From: an uncultured Clostridia bacterium
Lineage (GTDB): Bacteria; Bacillota; Clostridia; Oscillospirales; Ruminococcaceae
NCBI GenBank assembly: GCA_944382875.1
Contig: CALWNQ010000012.1
Span: forward strand, 1-64,000
Direction: 5' to 3'
DNA length: 64,000 bases
Within the stretch, counting starts at the first letter, position 1, and every line of letters starts with the position of its first letter. The translations under genes and the position numbers were made by a program. A model generated the notes under the pieces. It searched no databases. It was given only the letters and a program-made list of their open reading frames with translations, and had not been told where the DNA came from. Below, piece after piece: positions 15,890 through 24,883 of the stretch.

Positions 15890-16270
15890 CTATTCGTCCA
15901 GACTGCCTAAAAATCCTTTGAGAAGGCCGCTTTGCTGCAAAACCGGCCAAAGGGAGAGCAGACGCAGGATCTTAATGGCTTCGTCCACCTTTTTTTGCCT
16001 GCTTTCTTTGAGAAGTGGCCGGAGTGCCCGCAGCAAGCCGGCGGCTGGGGAATCGGTGGATGTCTGTTGCAGTAAGCCGCCGAGTTTCGCCAGGTCAGCC
16101 GGTGAAATCGGCAGGGAATTGTCCGATGATTGGGGAGAAGGAGGCGGCTGTTGGACGTTAGAATCGGAAAGACTGCCGGAAAGCCCAAGCGCATTTGCCA
16201 TTTCCTGCAGCTGGCGCATCCCTTCTTCGCTTCCGAGGATTTCCTGCAGCTTTGCGTTCAGATCTTCCAT
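15890..16270 (-). CDS. Conserved hypothetical protein, middle gene of a three-gene set
   Basis: A 126-residue protein with two helical parts: N-terminal LNAKLQEILGSEEGMRQLQE and C-terminal RALRPLLKESRQKKVDEAIK followed by LLSLWPVLQQSGLLKG, joined by a Gln/Pro/Ser linker. It shares that architecture with its neighbours. ATG after GGAGGCGG. No recognised function. It is 27 bases from each neighbour, so the three genes form an operon. Confidence 0.6.
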   Translation of the reverse strand: MEDLNAKLQEILGSEEGMRQLQEMANALGLSGSLSDSNVQQPPPSPQSSDNSLPISPADLAKLGGLLQQTSTDSPAAGLLRALRPLLKESRQKKVDEAIKILRLLSLWPVLQQSGLLKGFLGSLDE

Positions 16271-16297
16271 GATCCGCCTCCTTCTGCCTGTGCGGCA

Positions 16298-16552
16298 TTA
16301 TTTTTTGGTGTTTGCTTCCCCGATAATTTTTTTCAGTGTCTGCTGTGCCTGCGGTGTGTTGAGCAGTTGTTTGGCCAGTGTGGGGTTGTTGACCAGCTGC
16401 TGTAGTTTGGTGGCGTCCTGTGGATTCATTTTTTGAAAGACGCCGTCGTATTTCCCGGCGGCAAGGTCCTGTTGGAGTGCCTGCGGGTCGGCGCCCAGTT
16501 TTTTGCCTACCAGGTTGAGCAGCTTGGAAATATTCGGATTCTGAAGGTCCAT
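16298..16552 (-). CDS. Small conserved hypothetical protein
   Basis: An 84-residue, fully helical protein (NPNISKLLNLVGKKLGADPQ, MNPQDATKLQQLVNNPTLAK) with no cysteines, signal or membrane segment. First gene of the minus-strand trio. The repeated short Asn-Pro helical motifs recall small scaffolding proteins. Nothing in the sequence gives a function. Confidence 0.6.
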   Translation of the reverse strand: MDLQNPNISKLLNLVGKKLGADPQALQQDLAAGKYDGVFQKMNPQDATKLQQLVNNPTLAKQLLNTPQAQQTLKKIIGEANTKK

Positions 16553-16635
16553 TACGAATCAGCTCCCTTTCAAAACGATATTGGGTAATTCATTCCTATG
16601 AGCCGGACGGCAATTTTATGCAAAAGGAGAACCAT

Positions 16636-17112
16636 ATGCGAGTCATTGTGATATCGGATACACACCGGGATTTCCGGACACTGCGCCGGATTGTCGAAAA
16701 ACATCGGGAAGAAGCGGCGCTTTTTCTCCACCTTGGGGACGGGGAACGGGAAACCGACGATTTATTGGCGCTCTATCCCGACCTGCCGCTCCAGCGGGTG
16801 CGGGGAAACTGCGATTTTGCGAGCATGCTGCCGCTGAGCGATATCGCTTTTGCTGGTAGAACCAAAATCTTTTTCTGCCACGGGCACACGTTCGGCGTCA
16901 AAGGCGGGCTCGACCACCTGGTTTCCGCTGCACGGCAGAGCGGTTCTAATATTGCATTATACGGTCATACTCACCGTGGTGACACCCATTATGAGGACGG
17001 GATTTATGTGATGAACCCCGGCAGCCCCTCTCAGCCGCGGGACGGCCGCGCTTCCTACGGTGTGATTGATATTACGGATAATGGGATTTTGCCGTTTCTG
17101 GTGGAAATTTAA
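16636..17112 (+). CDS. YfcE/MJ0936-family metallophosphodiesterase
   Basis: A 158-residue phosphoesterase. The metal-binding motifs are visible in order: DTHRD (residues 8-12), HLGDGE, RGNCD, CHGH, and GHTHRG. The family hydrolyses phosphodiesters with Mn2+ or Ni2+ in vitro; natural substrates are unclear. Start at 16636 after AAAGGAG; the ATG at 16618 precedes that site. Confidence 0.88.
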   Translation: MRVIVISDTHRDFRTLRRIVEKHREEAALFLHLGDGERETDDLLALYPDLPLQRVRGNCDFASMLPLSDIAFAGRTKIFFCHGHTFGVKGGLDHLVSAARQSGSNIALYGHTHRGDTHYEDGIYVMNPGSPSQPRDGRASYGVIDITDNGILPFLVEI

Positions 17113-17121
17113 AAATTTCCT

Positions 17122-17149
17122 TTGGAAAGTGGATAATTTGTGCTATAAT
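17122..17149 (+). promoter_or_regulatory. Promoter for the second SGNH hydrolase and lepA
   Basis: TTGGAA (17122-17127), 16 bases, extended TGC and TATAAT (17144-17149). Confidence 0.7.
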
Positions 17150-17186
17150 AAAAATAATACGATTTTGCAATGCGGGAGGAATCAAC

Positions 17187-17849
17187 ATGCTTTTTAAACA
17201 GAATACCAAAATTTTGTTCCAGGGGGACAGTATTTCGGATGCGTATCGTTCATCCAATTTCCAGGATCTGCGCTTTTTCCCTTGCGGGGAGGATCTGGGT
17301 ATCGGGTTCCCCAAAATGGTGGAAGCAGCGGTGGCGGCGAAATATCCGAATCTGGATGTGAAATTCTATAACCGCGCCATCAGCGGCAACCGCACCTGCG
17401 ACCTGGTGGAACGGTGGCAGAAAGACTGCCTCGATATCTGCCCGGATATTCTGATTATGCTGATCGGCATCAATGATGTTTGGCGCAAATTCGATGCAAA
17501 CGATCCGACTTCGACAGATCAGTTTGAAAAGAATTACCGCTACCTGCTGGAATCGGCTCGTAGTGTGAATCCTGACCTGAAAATCATCCTGCTTGAACCG
17601 AGCTACCTGAATGCGCCCGGCGAGTTTACCGACCGGTTCCGTGCCGAGCTGCTGGACAAGATTGCGGTGGTCCGCCGGCTTGCGAAAGAATTCAACGCTT
17701 GGTATATTCCAATGGATGGTATCCTCGCTGGACTGAGCACCCGCACCGAGATGACCAAATGGGTGTTTGATGACGGCGTTCATTATACCAACTGCGGCCA
17801 CGGTGTGGCGGCGCGGGAACTGATGCGGATTCTGGAGGAGAATGACTGA
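17187..17849 (+). CDS. SGNH/GDSL-family hydrolase
   Basis: A 220-residue esterase-like protein. Block I is [14 protein letters not shown], block II includes [11 protein letters not shown], block III is [10 protein letters not shown] and block [12 protein letters not shown], so the Ser-Gly-Asn-His set is complete. It is the ancillary lipase/acetylesterase type seen with carbohydrate genes. It is distinct from the SGNH protein at 252-908. Start after GGGAGGA. Its stop lies 44 bases before the lepA start and no terminator separates them. Confidence 0.88.
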   Translation: MLFKQNTKILFQGDSISDAYRSSNFQDLRFFPCGEDLGIGFPKMVEAAVAAKYPNLDVKFYNRAISGNRTCDLVERWQKDCLDICPDILIMLIGINDVWRKFDANDPTSTDQFEKNYRYLLESARSVNPDLKIILLEPSYLNAPGEFTDRFRAELLDKIAVVRRLAKEFNAWYIPMDGILAGLSTRTEMTKWVFDDGVHYTNCGHGVAARELMRILEEND

Positions 17850-17893
17850 CCGGAACACCGGCCGTGCAATCTATAGAAACTGAGGTGTCATTT

Positions 17894-19705
17894 TTGGCCT
17901 ATCAACAAGACCATATTCGAAATTTTTGTATCATTGCGCATATTGACCATGGCAAATCTACCCTGGCTGACCGGATTCTGGAACAGACCAGCGCAGTGGC
18001 GCTCCGGGACATGGAGGAGCAGCTGTTGGACAATATGGACATCGAACGGGAACGCGGCATTACCATCAAGGCGCGGGCTGTAAAAGTAAATTATCACGCC
18101 GACAATGGGGAGGACTATGTCTTTAACCTGATTGACACGCCCGGCCATGTGGACTTTAACTATGAGGTTTCCCGTTCGCTGGCGGCATGTGAAGGTGCTG
18201 TGCTGGTAGTCGACGCATCCCAGGGAATCGAAGCCCAGACGCTGGGCAACACCTATCTGGCAGTGGATCACGGGTTGGAGGTGCTGCCGGTTGTTAATAA
18301 GATCGACCTGCCGGCGGCGGATCCGGAGCGCGTCTGCCATGAAATCGAGGACATCATCGGGATTCCGGCGATGGATGCGCCCCGCATTTCAGCAAAACAG
18401 GGGATTAACATCCACGAGGTGCTGGAACGGATTGTCACCGATATTCCGGCGCCGAAAGGGGATCCCAAAGCACCGCTTCAGGCTCTGATCTTCGATTCTT
18501 ATTACGACAGCTACCGCGGCGTTATTGTTTATATCCGAGTGAAGGAAGGAACGCTGCGGAAAGACTCCCGGATCCGGATGATGGCGACAGGGGCTGAGTT
18601 TGATGTGGTGGAAATTGGTTGCTTGGGCGCAACCAATCTGGTCCCCTGTGACGAACTGAAAGCCGGTGAAGTGGGTTATATTGCCGCTTCGATTAAAAAC
18701 ATCGCCGATACCCGGGTGGGTGATACCGTGACCGACGCGCTTGCTCCGGCCGCGGAGCCGCTGCCCGGTTACCGCAAAGTCAACCCGATGGTTTTCTGCG
18801 GCATTTACCCGGCAGATGGCGCCAAATACCCCGATTTGCGGGAAGCGCTTGAAAAGCTCCAGCTCAACGATGCTTCTCTTTCCTTTGAGCCGGAAACTTC
18901 GGTTGCGTTGGGATTTGGTTTCCGCTGCGGTTTTTTGGGGCTGCTTCATCTGGAAATTATCCAAGAGCGGCTGGAGCGGGAATTCAATCTCGACCTAATT
19001 ACCACAGCGCCTTCGGTTATCTACCGAATTACTTTGACTGACGGCAGTGTTGTTTTTATCGATAACCCCACCAATTACCCCGATCCTTCGGTTATTCAGC
19101 TGGCGGAAGAGCCAATCGTCCGAGCAGACATTATTTCGCCAGTGGATTTCGTCGGCAATATTATGGACCTCTGCACCGGTCGGCGCGGTGAGTTCAAAAA
19201 TATGCAGTATCTGGATGAAACGCGGGTGGAACTGCACTATGAGATTCCGCTCAACGAAATCATCTACGACTTTTTCGATGCGCTCAAATCCCGGACCAAG
19301 GGATATGCTTCGTTTGATTACTCTTTCTTGGGATATAGGCCGTCGAAACTGGTGAAGCTGGATATTCTGCTGAACGGTGAAGTGGTGGATGCGCTCTCCT
19401 TCATTGTCTTTGAAGAGCGGGCATATGCGCGCGGAAGAAAGATCTGCGAGAAGTTGAAAGACAACATTCCGCGTCAGCTTTTTGAGGTACCGGTACAGGC
19501 TGCTATCGGCGGAAAAATTATTGCTCGTGAAACAGTCAAGGCGATGCGGAAAGATGTTCTTGCTAAATGTTACGGCGGCGACATCACCCGGAAAAAGAAA
19601 TTGCTCGAAAAGCAGAAAGAGGGCAAGAAACGGATGCGCCAGCTTGGTTCTGTAGAGGTGCCGCAGCAGGCGTTTATGGCTGTCCTCAAGCTGGATGACG
19701 ATTGA
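17894..19705 (+). CDS. lepA: Elongation factor 4 (LepA), ribosome back-translocase GTPase
   Basis: A 603-residue GTPase. Near the N-terminus it has [20 protein letters not shown] (G1), [10 protein letters not shown] (G2), DTPGHVDF (G3), NKIDLP (G4) and the LepA-specific C-terminal domain ([17 protein letters not shown]). EF4 helps stalled or mistranslocated ribosomes. The start is set at a TTG (17894) after TGAGGTG; this gives the family's usual short N-terminus before IRNF. A GTG at 17864 would add ten residues without a ribosome site. Confidence 0.95.
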   Translation: MAYQQDHIRNFCIIAHIDHGKSTLADRILEQTSAVALRDMEEQLLDNMDIERERGITIKARAVKVNYHADNGEDYVFNLIDTPGHVDFNYEVSRSLAACEGAVLVVDASQGIEAQTLGNTYLAVDHGLEVLPVVNKIDLPAADPERVCHEIEDIIGIPAMDAPRISAKQGINIHEVLERIVTDIPAPKGDPKAPLQALIFDSYYDSYRGVIVYIRVKEGTLRKDSRIRMMATGAEFDVVEIGCLGATNLVPCDELKAGEVGYIAASIKNIADTRVGDTVTDALAPAAEPLPGYRKVNPMVFCGIYPADGAKYPDLREALEKLQLNDASLSFEPETSVALGFGFRCGFLGLLHLEIIQERLEREFNLDLITTAPSVIYRITLTDGSVVFIDNPTNYPDPSVIQLAEEPIVRADIISPVDFVGNIMDLCTGRRGEFKNMQYLDETRVELHYEIPLNEIIYDFFDALKSRTKGYASFDYSFLGYRPSKLVKLDILLNGEVVDALSFIVFEERAYARGRKICEKLKDNIPRQLFEVPVQAAIGGKIIARETVKAMRKDVLAKCYGGDITRKKKLLEKQKEGKKRMRQLGSVEVPQQAFMAVLKLDDD

Positions 19706-19760
19706 TGCGGCAATTTTCCATCTTTATTTTCTGCAAGAACTTAAAATAATACAAATAGGA

Positions 19761-19797
19761 AATCTCCTGTTCAATGTTACGGACAGGAGATTTTTTA
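19761..19797 (+). terminator. Rho-independent terminator after lepA
   Basis: AATCTCCTGT pairs with ACAGGAGATT, followed by a T run. Confidence 0.85.
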
Positions 19798-19940
19798 AAC
19801 AGGTATTTTGTCGAAATTGATTGGAAAAGTAAGAATTAACCTTCTGGTTATTAAAATGAAAAGAGTGCTCTTGACAATGAGTTTATTTTTGTACAAAACA
19901 TGATAGATTTGTAAAAAAAGGGAAATCCGGTCAATGTTCC

Positions 19941-19969
19941 TTGCATTTTGATAAAAAATTCGATATAAT
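19941..19969 (+). promoter_or_regulatory. Promoter for the GH25 lysozyme gene
   Basis: TTGCAT (19941-19946), 17 bases, TATAAT (19964-19969), 21 bases before the ATG. An extra TTGACA at 19871 has no well-spaced -10. Confidence 0.6.
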
Positions 19970-19990
19970 GACAGTAGGGAGGGTGATGGG

Positions 19991-21049
19991 ATGCAAAATC
20001 AGAATGATCTGCCCAAAAAGTCCCGAAAAGGACTGGTTGGGCTTCTTATCTTTACGAGTTTTTTACTGTGCGCCGTGCTGCTTGCGGGCGTATTTTTTGT
20101 TTGGTGGTCGGAATCACATCAAGCGGCTGAAACAATGGCGCAAAATCAGTCCTTACAGGATCAGCTTACAGCAGCTGAGGAAAAAATTAACCAGCTGGAA
20201 GATACCACCATCCCCATTGAAACATTTCAGGGATATGCCGCTCAATATGGGGTGAGCAGCGAATTTATTCAGCAGTTTTTCCCCGACAAACTTGTATATA
20301 AGGATGATACTGGGATTGTTTACGCCGATATTGATGAGTCTCTGCCGCAGAACTCCTATGACTGGCAATATTTGTTACGGGAAGACGGAAGGTTTTCCTA
20401 CGAGGCACCGGACGGTACAACGGCAGTAACCGGGATTGATGTTTCCAAGCATCAGGGGGAAATTGACTGGCAGGCAGTGAAGGCAGACGGCATTGAATTT
20501 GCCATGCTGCGCGGCGTTTACCGCGGATACGGCGAAAGCGGCAACCTTTTGGTGGATGAAATGTTTGCGGAAAATCTGGAAGGAGCGTTGGCTGCCGGCG
20601 TGGATGTAGGTGTCTATGTGTTTTCCCAGGCAATTACACCCGAAGAAGCAGTGGAAGAAGCCGAATTGGTATTGGAGCAGCTGGATGGCCGACAAATTAC
20701 CTATCCGATCGTTTTTGATATGGAGGAAATTGCAGGGGGAATTGCTCGTACCAGTGGGCTGACACCAAAGGAGACAACCGATATCGCGATTGCTTTTTGT
20801 GAGACGGTAAAAAATGCAGGATATGAACCGATGATTTACGGCAATTTGAAATGGATGATTGCCAATATGCAGTTTGAGCGTCTAACTGAATATGACAAGT
20901 GGTTGGCGCAGTATTACCGGAAGCCTGCATTCCCTTATGCGTTCCAAATGTGGCAATATACCAGCACTGGAACGGTAAATGGTATAACAGGTGATGTGGA
21001 TTTGAATCTTTGTTTTGTACAATACCCGAAAACAGACAGCGCGCAATAG
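19991..21049 (+). CDS. Membrane-anchored GH25 lysozyme-like muramidase
   Basis: A 352-residue cell-wall hydrolase. A membrane segment at about 18-38 follows a short basic cytoplasmic tail (KKSRKGLVG), then a helical stalk (AAEEKINQLE). The C-terminal two thirds is a GH25 domain: TGIDVSKHQGEIDWQAVK, the conserved catalytic acid block PIVFDMEE, and WQYTSTGTVNGITGDVDLNL at the end. It should cleave the MurNAc-GlcNAc bond outside the membrane while still anchored. Start after GGAGGG. Confidence 0.9.
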   Translation: MQNQNDLPKKSRKGLVGLLIFTSFLLCAVLLAGVFFVWWSESHQAAETMAQNQSLQDQLTAAEEKINQLEDTTIPIETFQGYAAQYGVSSEFIQQFFPDKLVYKDDTGIVYADIDESLPQNSYDWQYLLREDGRFSYEAPDGTTAVTGIDVSKHQGEIDWQAVKADGIEFAMLRGVYRGYGESGNLLVDEMFAENLEGALAAGVDVGVYVFSQAITPEEAVEEAELVLEQLDGRQITYPIVFDMEEIAGGIARTSGLTPKETTDIAIAFCETVKNAGYEPMIYGNLKWMIANMQFERLTEYDKWLAQYYRKPAFPYAFQMWQYTSTGTVNGITGDVDLNLCFVQYPKTDSAQ

Positions 21050-21178
21050 CGGCTTTTACGTGAACAGTTTACAGAAGAATCTGAGAAATTATAAAATATC
21101 AAAGAATTTTCACAGATTTGACATAAATATGTTTGCTGCATCTGATATACTAAATAACAAAGAAAGGCAGGGAAAACC

Positions 21179-22339
21179 ATGTTCTCAAACGGAATCAGCA
21201 AATTAGACTTGAAGCGGAGAAACCGTATGGAAATTCTTCGACTTCTTCGCCGGAATGGCCCAACCTCACGAATCGACATAGCACGAGAAATTGGCATTAC
21301 CAAAGCCGCTGTTACGATCATTACCAATGAAATGATCCAGGACGGCATCCTGTATGAAAAAGGCGAGCAGCGCAACCCGGAAGTCCGGGCAACACGCGGC
21401 CGTAAAAAGATTATGCTGGATATCTGTGCTACCTATAAAATGGATATTGGCATTGTATTGGAAGGACAGCAAATTCATGCGGGTGTCGCAACTCTGTGGG
21501 GAGATGTAGTGGAAAAACAAACCGTCCCGGTTGCGGCGGGCGCATCCAGAGAAGAAATTCTTTCTCAGATTGAGGAAGTGTACCGACAGCTTTTGTATAA
21601 AAATGACCTCAAACCCGACCAGATTACCGGCGTTGGGATTTGTATAGATCCACGGTTTTATTCCGTCCTTCAAATGAACGCCGGACCAAACCCTGATTTC
21701 CGGGATTTTGAATATCGTTTAAAGGCGTTTATTCAGGTGCCGCTTACTTTTGCGCGCATTGTGGAAGGCGCTGCAATTGCGGAATTGGATTATTGGCAGA
21801 GGAATTCTGAACCGGCTGATGAGCTTTTGCTGTTCCGGTGTAGCTGCCGGGAGGAGAGCGCCGTTGTTGTTGGGCAGGAATTGTATCGCGGCGCAAATGG
21901 CGCGGCAATGTATGAGCCAGAATCGGCAGGCGCAGCCCGGGAAGAGAATTTTTGGAAAGAAATTGAGGCTGCGTTTTCGGAAGAAAAGAGCCCGAATCTT
22001 TGGAAAGAAGCCAATGGTAGTATTAGTCGGATGCGGACGATTTTCCGGGAAGGCCGCGTTCCGTCGGGAGAAGAGGCTGTTATCCAGGTGGTTCAGAATG
22101 CCGCACGAACTTATGCGAAGTGGATGAAAACAGCATCTCATGTGATTGATCCTGGCAAAATTGTACTTCTTGCAATTGGTCCTGGGGAGGAGTGGGCTTC
22201 CTCTATGCTAATGGAGCAGTTGCGGGAAATCATGCCGGATATCCGAGTGGCATGCAGCAATCTGAAAGAAGAGAATCTGTTTTTGGCGGGAGCAGCACTT
22301 GCTACACGGGAATTTTTTGGAAATCGCGGTGGATATTGA
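21179..22339 (+). CDS. ROK-family transcriptional regulator
   Basis: A 386-residue protein with an N-terminal winged helix (NRMEILRLLRRNGPTSRIDI, then AREIGITKAAVTIITNE as recognition helix) and a C-terminal sugar-kinase-like ROK domain. The ROK ATP/sugar motifs are weak: no clear DxGxT loop and no CxCGxxGC zinc motif, so it is probably a regulator without kinase activity. ROK repressors commonly respond to sugars. No obvious target operon adjoins; the aldo/keto reductase downstream is behind a terminator. An in-frame start further in is unlikely. Confidence 0.78.
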   Translation: MFSNGISKLDLKRRNRMEILRLLRRNGPTSRIDIAREIGITKAAVTIITNEMIQDGILYEKGEQRNPEVRATRGRKKIMLDICATYKMDIGIVLEGQQIHAGVATLWGDVVEKQTVPVAAGASREEILSQIEEVYRQLLYKNDLKPDQITGVGICIDPRFYSVLQMNAGPNPDFRDFEYRLKAFIQVPLTFARIVEGAAIAELDYWQRNSEPADELLLFRCSCREESAVVVGQELYRGANGAAMYEPESAGAAREENFWKEIEAAFSEEKSPNLWKEANGSISRMRTIFREGRVPSGEEAVIQVVQNAARTYAKWMKTASHVIDPGKIVLLAIGPGEEWASSMLMEQLREIMPDIRVACSNLKEENLFLAGAALATREFFGNRGGY

Positions 22340-22345
22340 GATGAA

Positions 22346-22388
22346 AACAAAAAGCGCATGGCGGTTTTCCGCAGTGCGCTTTTGTTTT
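22346..22388 (+). terminator. Rho-independent terminator after the ROK gene
   Basis: AACAAAAAGCGCA pairs with TGCGCTTTTGTT around a 16-base loop, which itself contains GCGG and CCGC that could pair, followed by further Ts. Confidence 0.75.
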
Positions 22389-22420
22389 ATGAATACAGTG
22401 ATAAGAAAGGGAGGATTTCT

Positions 22421-23524
22421 ATGCAGTATGGGGAAATAAACGGCCGCTGTGTGTCCAAAGTTGGAATCGGAGGACATTACAGTAAAATGGAGGAAGGCCT
22501 TTTTGAGGAACGGTACGCGCAGGTCAACCGCGATGAGGTTCAGAAGCGCACCGTGATGATGGAAAAGGCGTTTGAAGCCGGTATTACCTATTTTGATACA
22601 ACGTGGCGCAACGAGGTCGACATGCTTTCAGAGGCAATCAAGCCGCTTGGTATTCGGGATCGCATCCATATCAATGGGATGGTTTTGGGTGCCTTTGCCG
22701 GTTCCAAGGCAACTGGGATGACGCCGGCTGCCTATGTAGACAAATGGCTCGCCGAACGGCTGCGCTCTTTGCCTGGCAACCACTTTGATTCCTTTATGAT
22801 AAATGCAATTGACGAGAATTACAGCGAGGAAGCCTGTGCGGAACTGCTCGAACACCTGGAAAAGCGCCGGGATGCCGGTGATTTTGACACAATCGGATTT
22901 TCCTGCCATGACCATCAGCTTGCGCGGGAAATTGCGGACACATTCCCGCAGTTCTCTCTGATTATGCTGGCCTACAATTATAAAAACAGACGGTTTGAGG
23001 AAACCTTTGCGGGCTATAACGGCAAGGCAGCCTTTGTGGCGATGAAGCCGCTGATCTGGTATGAGTACGGCATTCCATTTTGCAAAATCAACGCGCTGCC
23101 TTCCGCTGCACGGATATTGGGGCAGGATCCGGATCCGCAGATTGCAGCGAAGGCGGTTTGGTGGAATTTAAAAAACCCGTTAATTACTACCTGCGTCTGC
23201 GGCGTCAATAGTCTGGAAGAACTGGATACGCTGATCCTTGCCGGGAGTGGGGATTTGACGGAAAAGGAAGAACAGGAGCTTTGGAATTATCGGCATGGTA
23301 TCGAGTCTGAGAACAGACTGCCGTTTTTTATTGCATCCTGTCTGTCCGGAGAAGAGAACCGGAGGAGTTTCCAGTTTGGGTTGATGAGCCTGGCGAAAGC
23401 GCTTGGATACCCCGCCCCCGAAATTCCGCTCAATCGCGAGGATTCTGACCGCAGGCTGTTAGAACTGCGGGAAGTTCTGATGCGGGAGCTTGATAAAAAA
23501 GGACTGGGGTATTATTTGAAATAA
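22421..23524 (+). CDS. Aldo/keto reductase-family protein
   Basis: A 367-residue aldo/keto reductase-like TIM barrel. The N-terminal MQYGEINGRCVSKVGIGG, AFEAGITYFDTTW and later GFSCHDHQLAREIADTF blocks fit the group of cofactor-dependent aldo/keto reductases common in Clostridia, many of which carry a ferredoxin domain; this one does not. The catalytic Tyr/Lys pair is not obvious, so activity is uncertain. Start at 22421 after AAGGGAGG. HemW follows 23 bases later. Confidence 0.7.
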   Translation: MQYGEINGRCVSKVGIGGHYSKMEEGLFEERYAQVNRDEVQKRTVMMEKAFEAGITYFDTTWRNEVDMLSEAIKPLGIRDRIHINGMVLGAFAGSKATGMTPAAYVDKWLAERLRSLPGNHFDSFMINAIDENYSEEACAELLEHLEKRRDAGDFDTIGFSCHDHQLAREIADTFPQFSLIMLAYNYKNRRFEETFAGYNGKAAFVAMKPLIWYEYGIPFCKINALPSAARILGQDPDPQIAAKAVWWNLKNPLITTCVCGVNSLEELDTLILAGSGDLTEKEEQELWNYRHGIESENRLPFFIASCLSGEENRRSFQFGLMSLAKALGYPAPEIPLNREDSDRRLLELREVLMRELDKKGLGYYLK

Positions 23525-23547
23525 GCGAAAAAGGGGAGCCGGAAATT

Positions 23548-24636
23548 ATGCCGCTGGGAATATACATTCATATACCGTATTGCGCTTCCAAATGCCGGTA
23601 CTGTGATTTTGATTCGGTTACAGATTTTGCCGGAAGGCAGGAGTATGTGCGGGTGCTGAAATCGGAGATCCGGCGGTATGCAGACAAAGGAATTTCTGCT
23701 GACAGCCTGTTTTTTGGAGGCGGAACCCCGTCTGTTATGGAAGCAGAGCTGTTGGCCGAATTGGCGGAATGCTGTCGGGAAGTGTTTGGACTCAAGGGGG
23801 AAATTACCACCGAAGCCAATCCCGACAGTGCGGATTTCCGTTGGTTGAAAACCTTGGCCGATGCGGGATTTACCCGGGTGTCGTTTGGGGCGCAGTCGGC
23901 TGTTGAAGAGGAGCTCCGGGCATTGGGGCGCAGGCACAATGCAGCTGCGGTGCAGGAAGCAATGGCTGCGGCGGGAGAAGCGGGATTTTGCCACCGAAAC
24001 CTGGATGTGATGGTGGGAATTCCTTTTCAAAACGCGGAGAGTCTGGATCAAACGCTTACGACTTTTGCAGGACTCGGGCCGGATCACATTTCGGCCTATC
24101 TGCTTAAAATTGAAGAAGGAACACCGTTTTACCGGGAGCGGATGGAGCGGTTTTGTCCCGGGGAAGAGGAAACGGCGGCGCTTTATCTGCAAACCGTAGA
24201 AACTTTGCGGGAATCGGGATTCGAGCAATATGAGATTTCCAATTTTGCAAAACCGGGAGGTGAATGCCGCCACAATCTGAAGTATTGGCGCTGCGAAGAA
24301 TATTTAGGATTTGGACCGTCGGCTCATTCTTTTTATCAGGGAAAGCGATTCTATCATCCTCGCGGCGTTCAGCAATATCTGGATACCGACGGCTGTATGT
24401 TTTTGGATGAAGGCCCCGGAGGAGATGCCGAGGAGCGGCTGATGCTGGCATTGCGGCTTTCTGAAGGGGCTGACCTTTCCGATTTGCCGGAGAATCAATA
24501 TCGTTCAATCTTGACACGGGCGAGAAAGTATCAAAAGGCTGGAATGGTTCAGATCCAAGGTGCGCGAATCCATTTAACACCAGAAGGATTTCTTGTTTCC
24601 AATGGAATTTTGGCGGACTTGCTATTAGAATTGTGA
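23548..24636 (+). CDS. hemW: Radical-SAM haem chaperone / coproporphyrinogen oxidase-like protein HemW
   Basis: A 362-residue radical-SAM enzyme of the HemW family. The [4Fe-4S] motif CASKCRYC (Cys 12, 16, 19) lies in IYIHIPYCASKCRYCDF, followed by FGGGTPSVMEAELL and EANPDSADF. C-terminal KYWRCEEYLGFGPSAHSF is typical. HemW binds haem and is thought to deliver it; it lacks HemN's extra residues and is not a true oxygen-independent coproporphyrinogen oxidase. It has an AAGGGGAG site. Confidence 0.9.
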   Translation: MPLGIYIHIPYCASKCRYCDFDSVTDFAGRQEYVRVLKSEIRRYADKGISADSLFFGGGTPSVMEAELLAELAECCREVFGLKGEITTEANPDSADFRWLKTLADAGFTRVSFGAQSAVEEELRALGRRHNAAAVQEAMAAAGEAGFCHRNLDVMVGIPFQNAESLDQTLTTFAGLGPDHISAYLLKIEEGTPFYRERMERFCPGEEETAALYLQTVETLRESGFEQYEISNFAKPGGECRHNLKYWRCEEYLGFGPSAHSFYQGKRFYHPRGVQQYLDTDGCMFLDEGPGGDAEERLMLALRLSEGADLSDLPENQYRSILTRARKYQKAGMVQIQGARIHLTPEGFLVSNGILADLLLEL

Positions 24637-24811
24637 GATCAAAAATTTAAATGATTACAAAATGGTAACAAAAAGACGAACGTTGACGAAAATAAGAGAA
24701 AAATAAAGACAAATTAAAAGCCTCATTTGTTATAATCACAACAAAATGTGAAAATCCATTGTGCGTATTGACAAAATCCTTTCCGAAAATAAAAAAGTGG
24801 TAACAAAATGG

Positions 24812-24839
24812 TTGCAATTTTCCGAAAATGTGCTATAAT
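24812..24839 (+). promoter_or_regulatory. Promoter for the M23 endopeptidase gene
   Basis: TTGCAA (24812-24817), 16 bases ending TGC, TATAAT (24834-24839). A perfect repeat TTTCCGAAAAT (24780-24790 and 24819-24829) lies across it, the second copy inside the spacer. A second TATAAT at 24731 could belong to an upstream start. Confidence 0.65.
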
Positions 24840-24848
24840 AAATGATGT

Positions 24849-24865
24849 TGTAACCAATTTGTAAC
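24849..24865 (+). promoter_or_regulatory. WalR (YycF)-like binding box
   Basis: TGTAAC-CAATT-TGTAAC: two copies of the WalR half site TGTWAH at the required five-base spacing. It begins ten bases after the -10 box, over the likely transcription start, and before the ribosome site. In low-GC Gram-positives WalRK controls cell-wall hydrolases, as found here. The position suggests repression rather than activation. Confidence 0.65.
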
Positions 24866-24883
24866 AGGAAGGAGAGGGCAGCA

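Noticed and set aside
21118..21151. TTGACA with TATACT as the ROK promoter
   Set aside because: The spacing is 22 bases, too long for a sigma-A promoter; no better pair was found, so none is listed.
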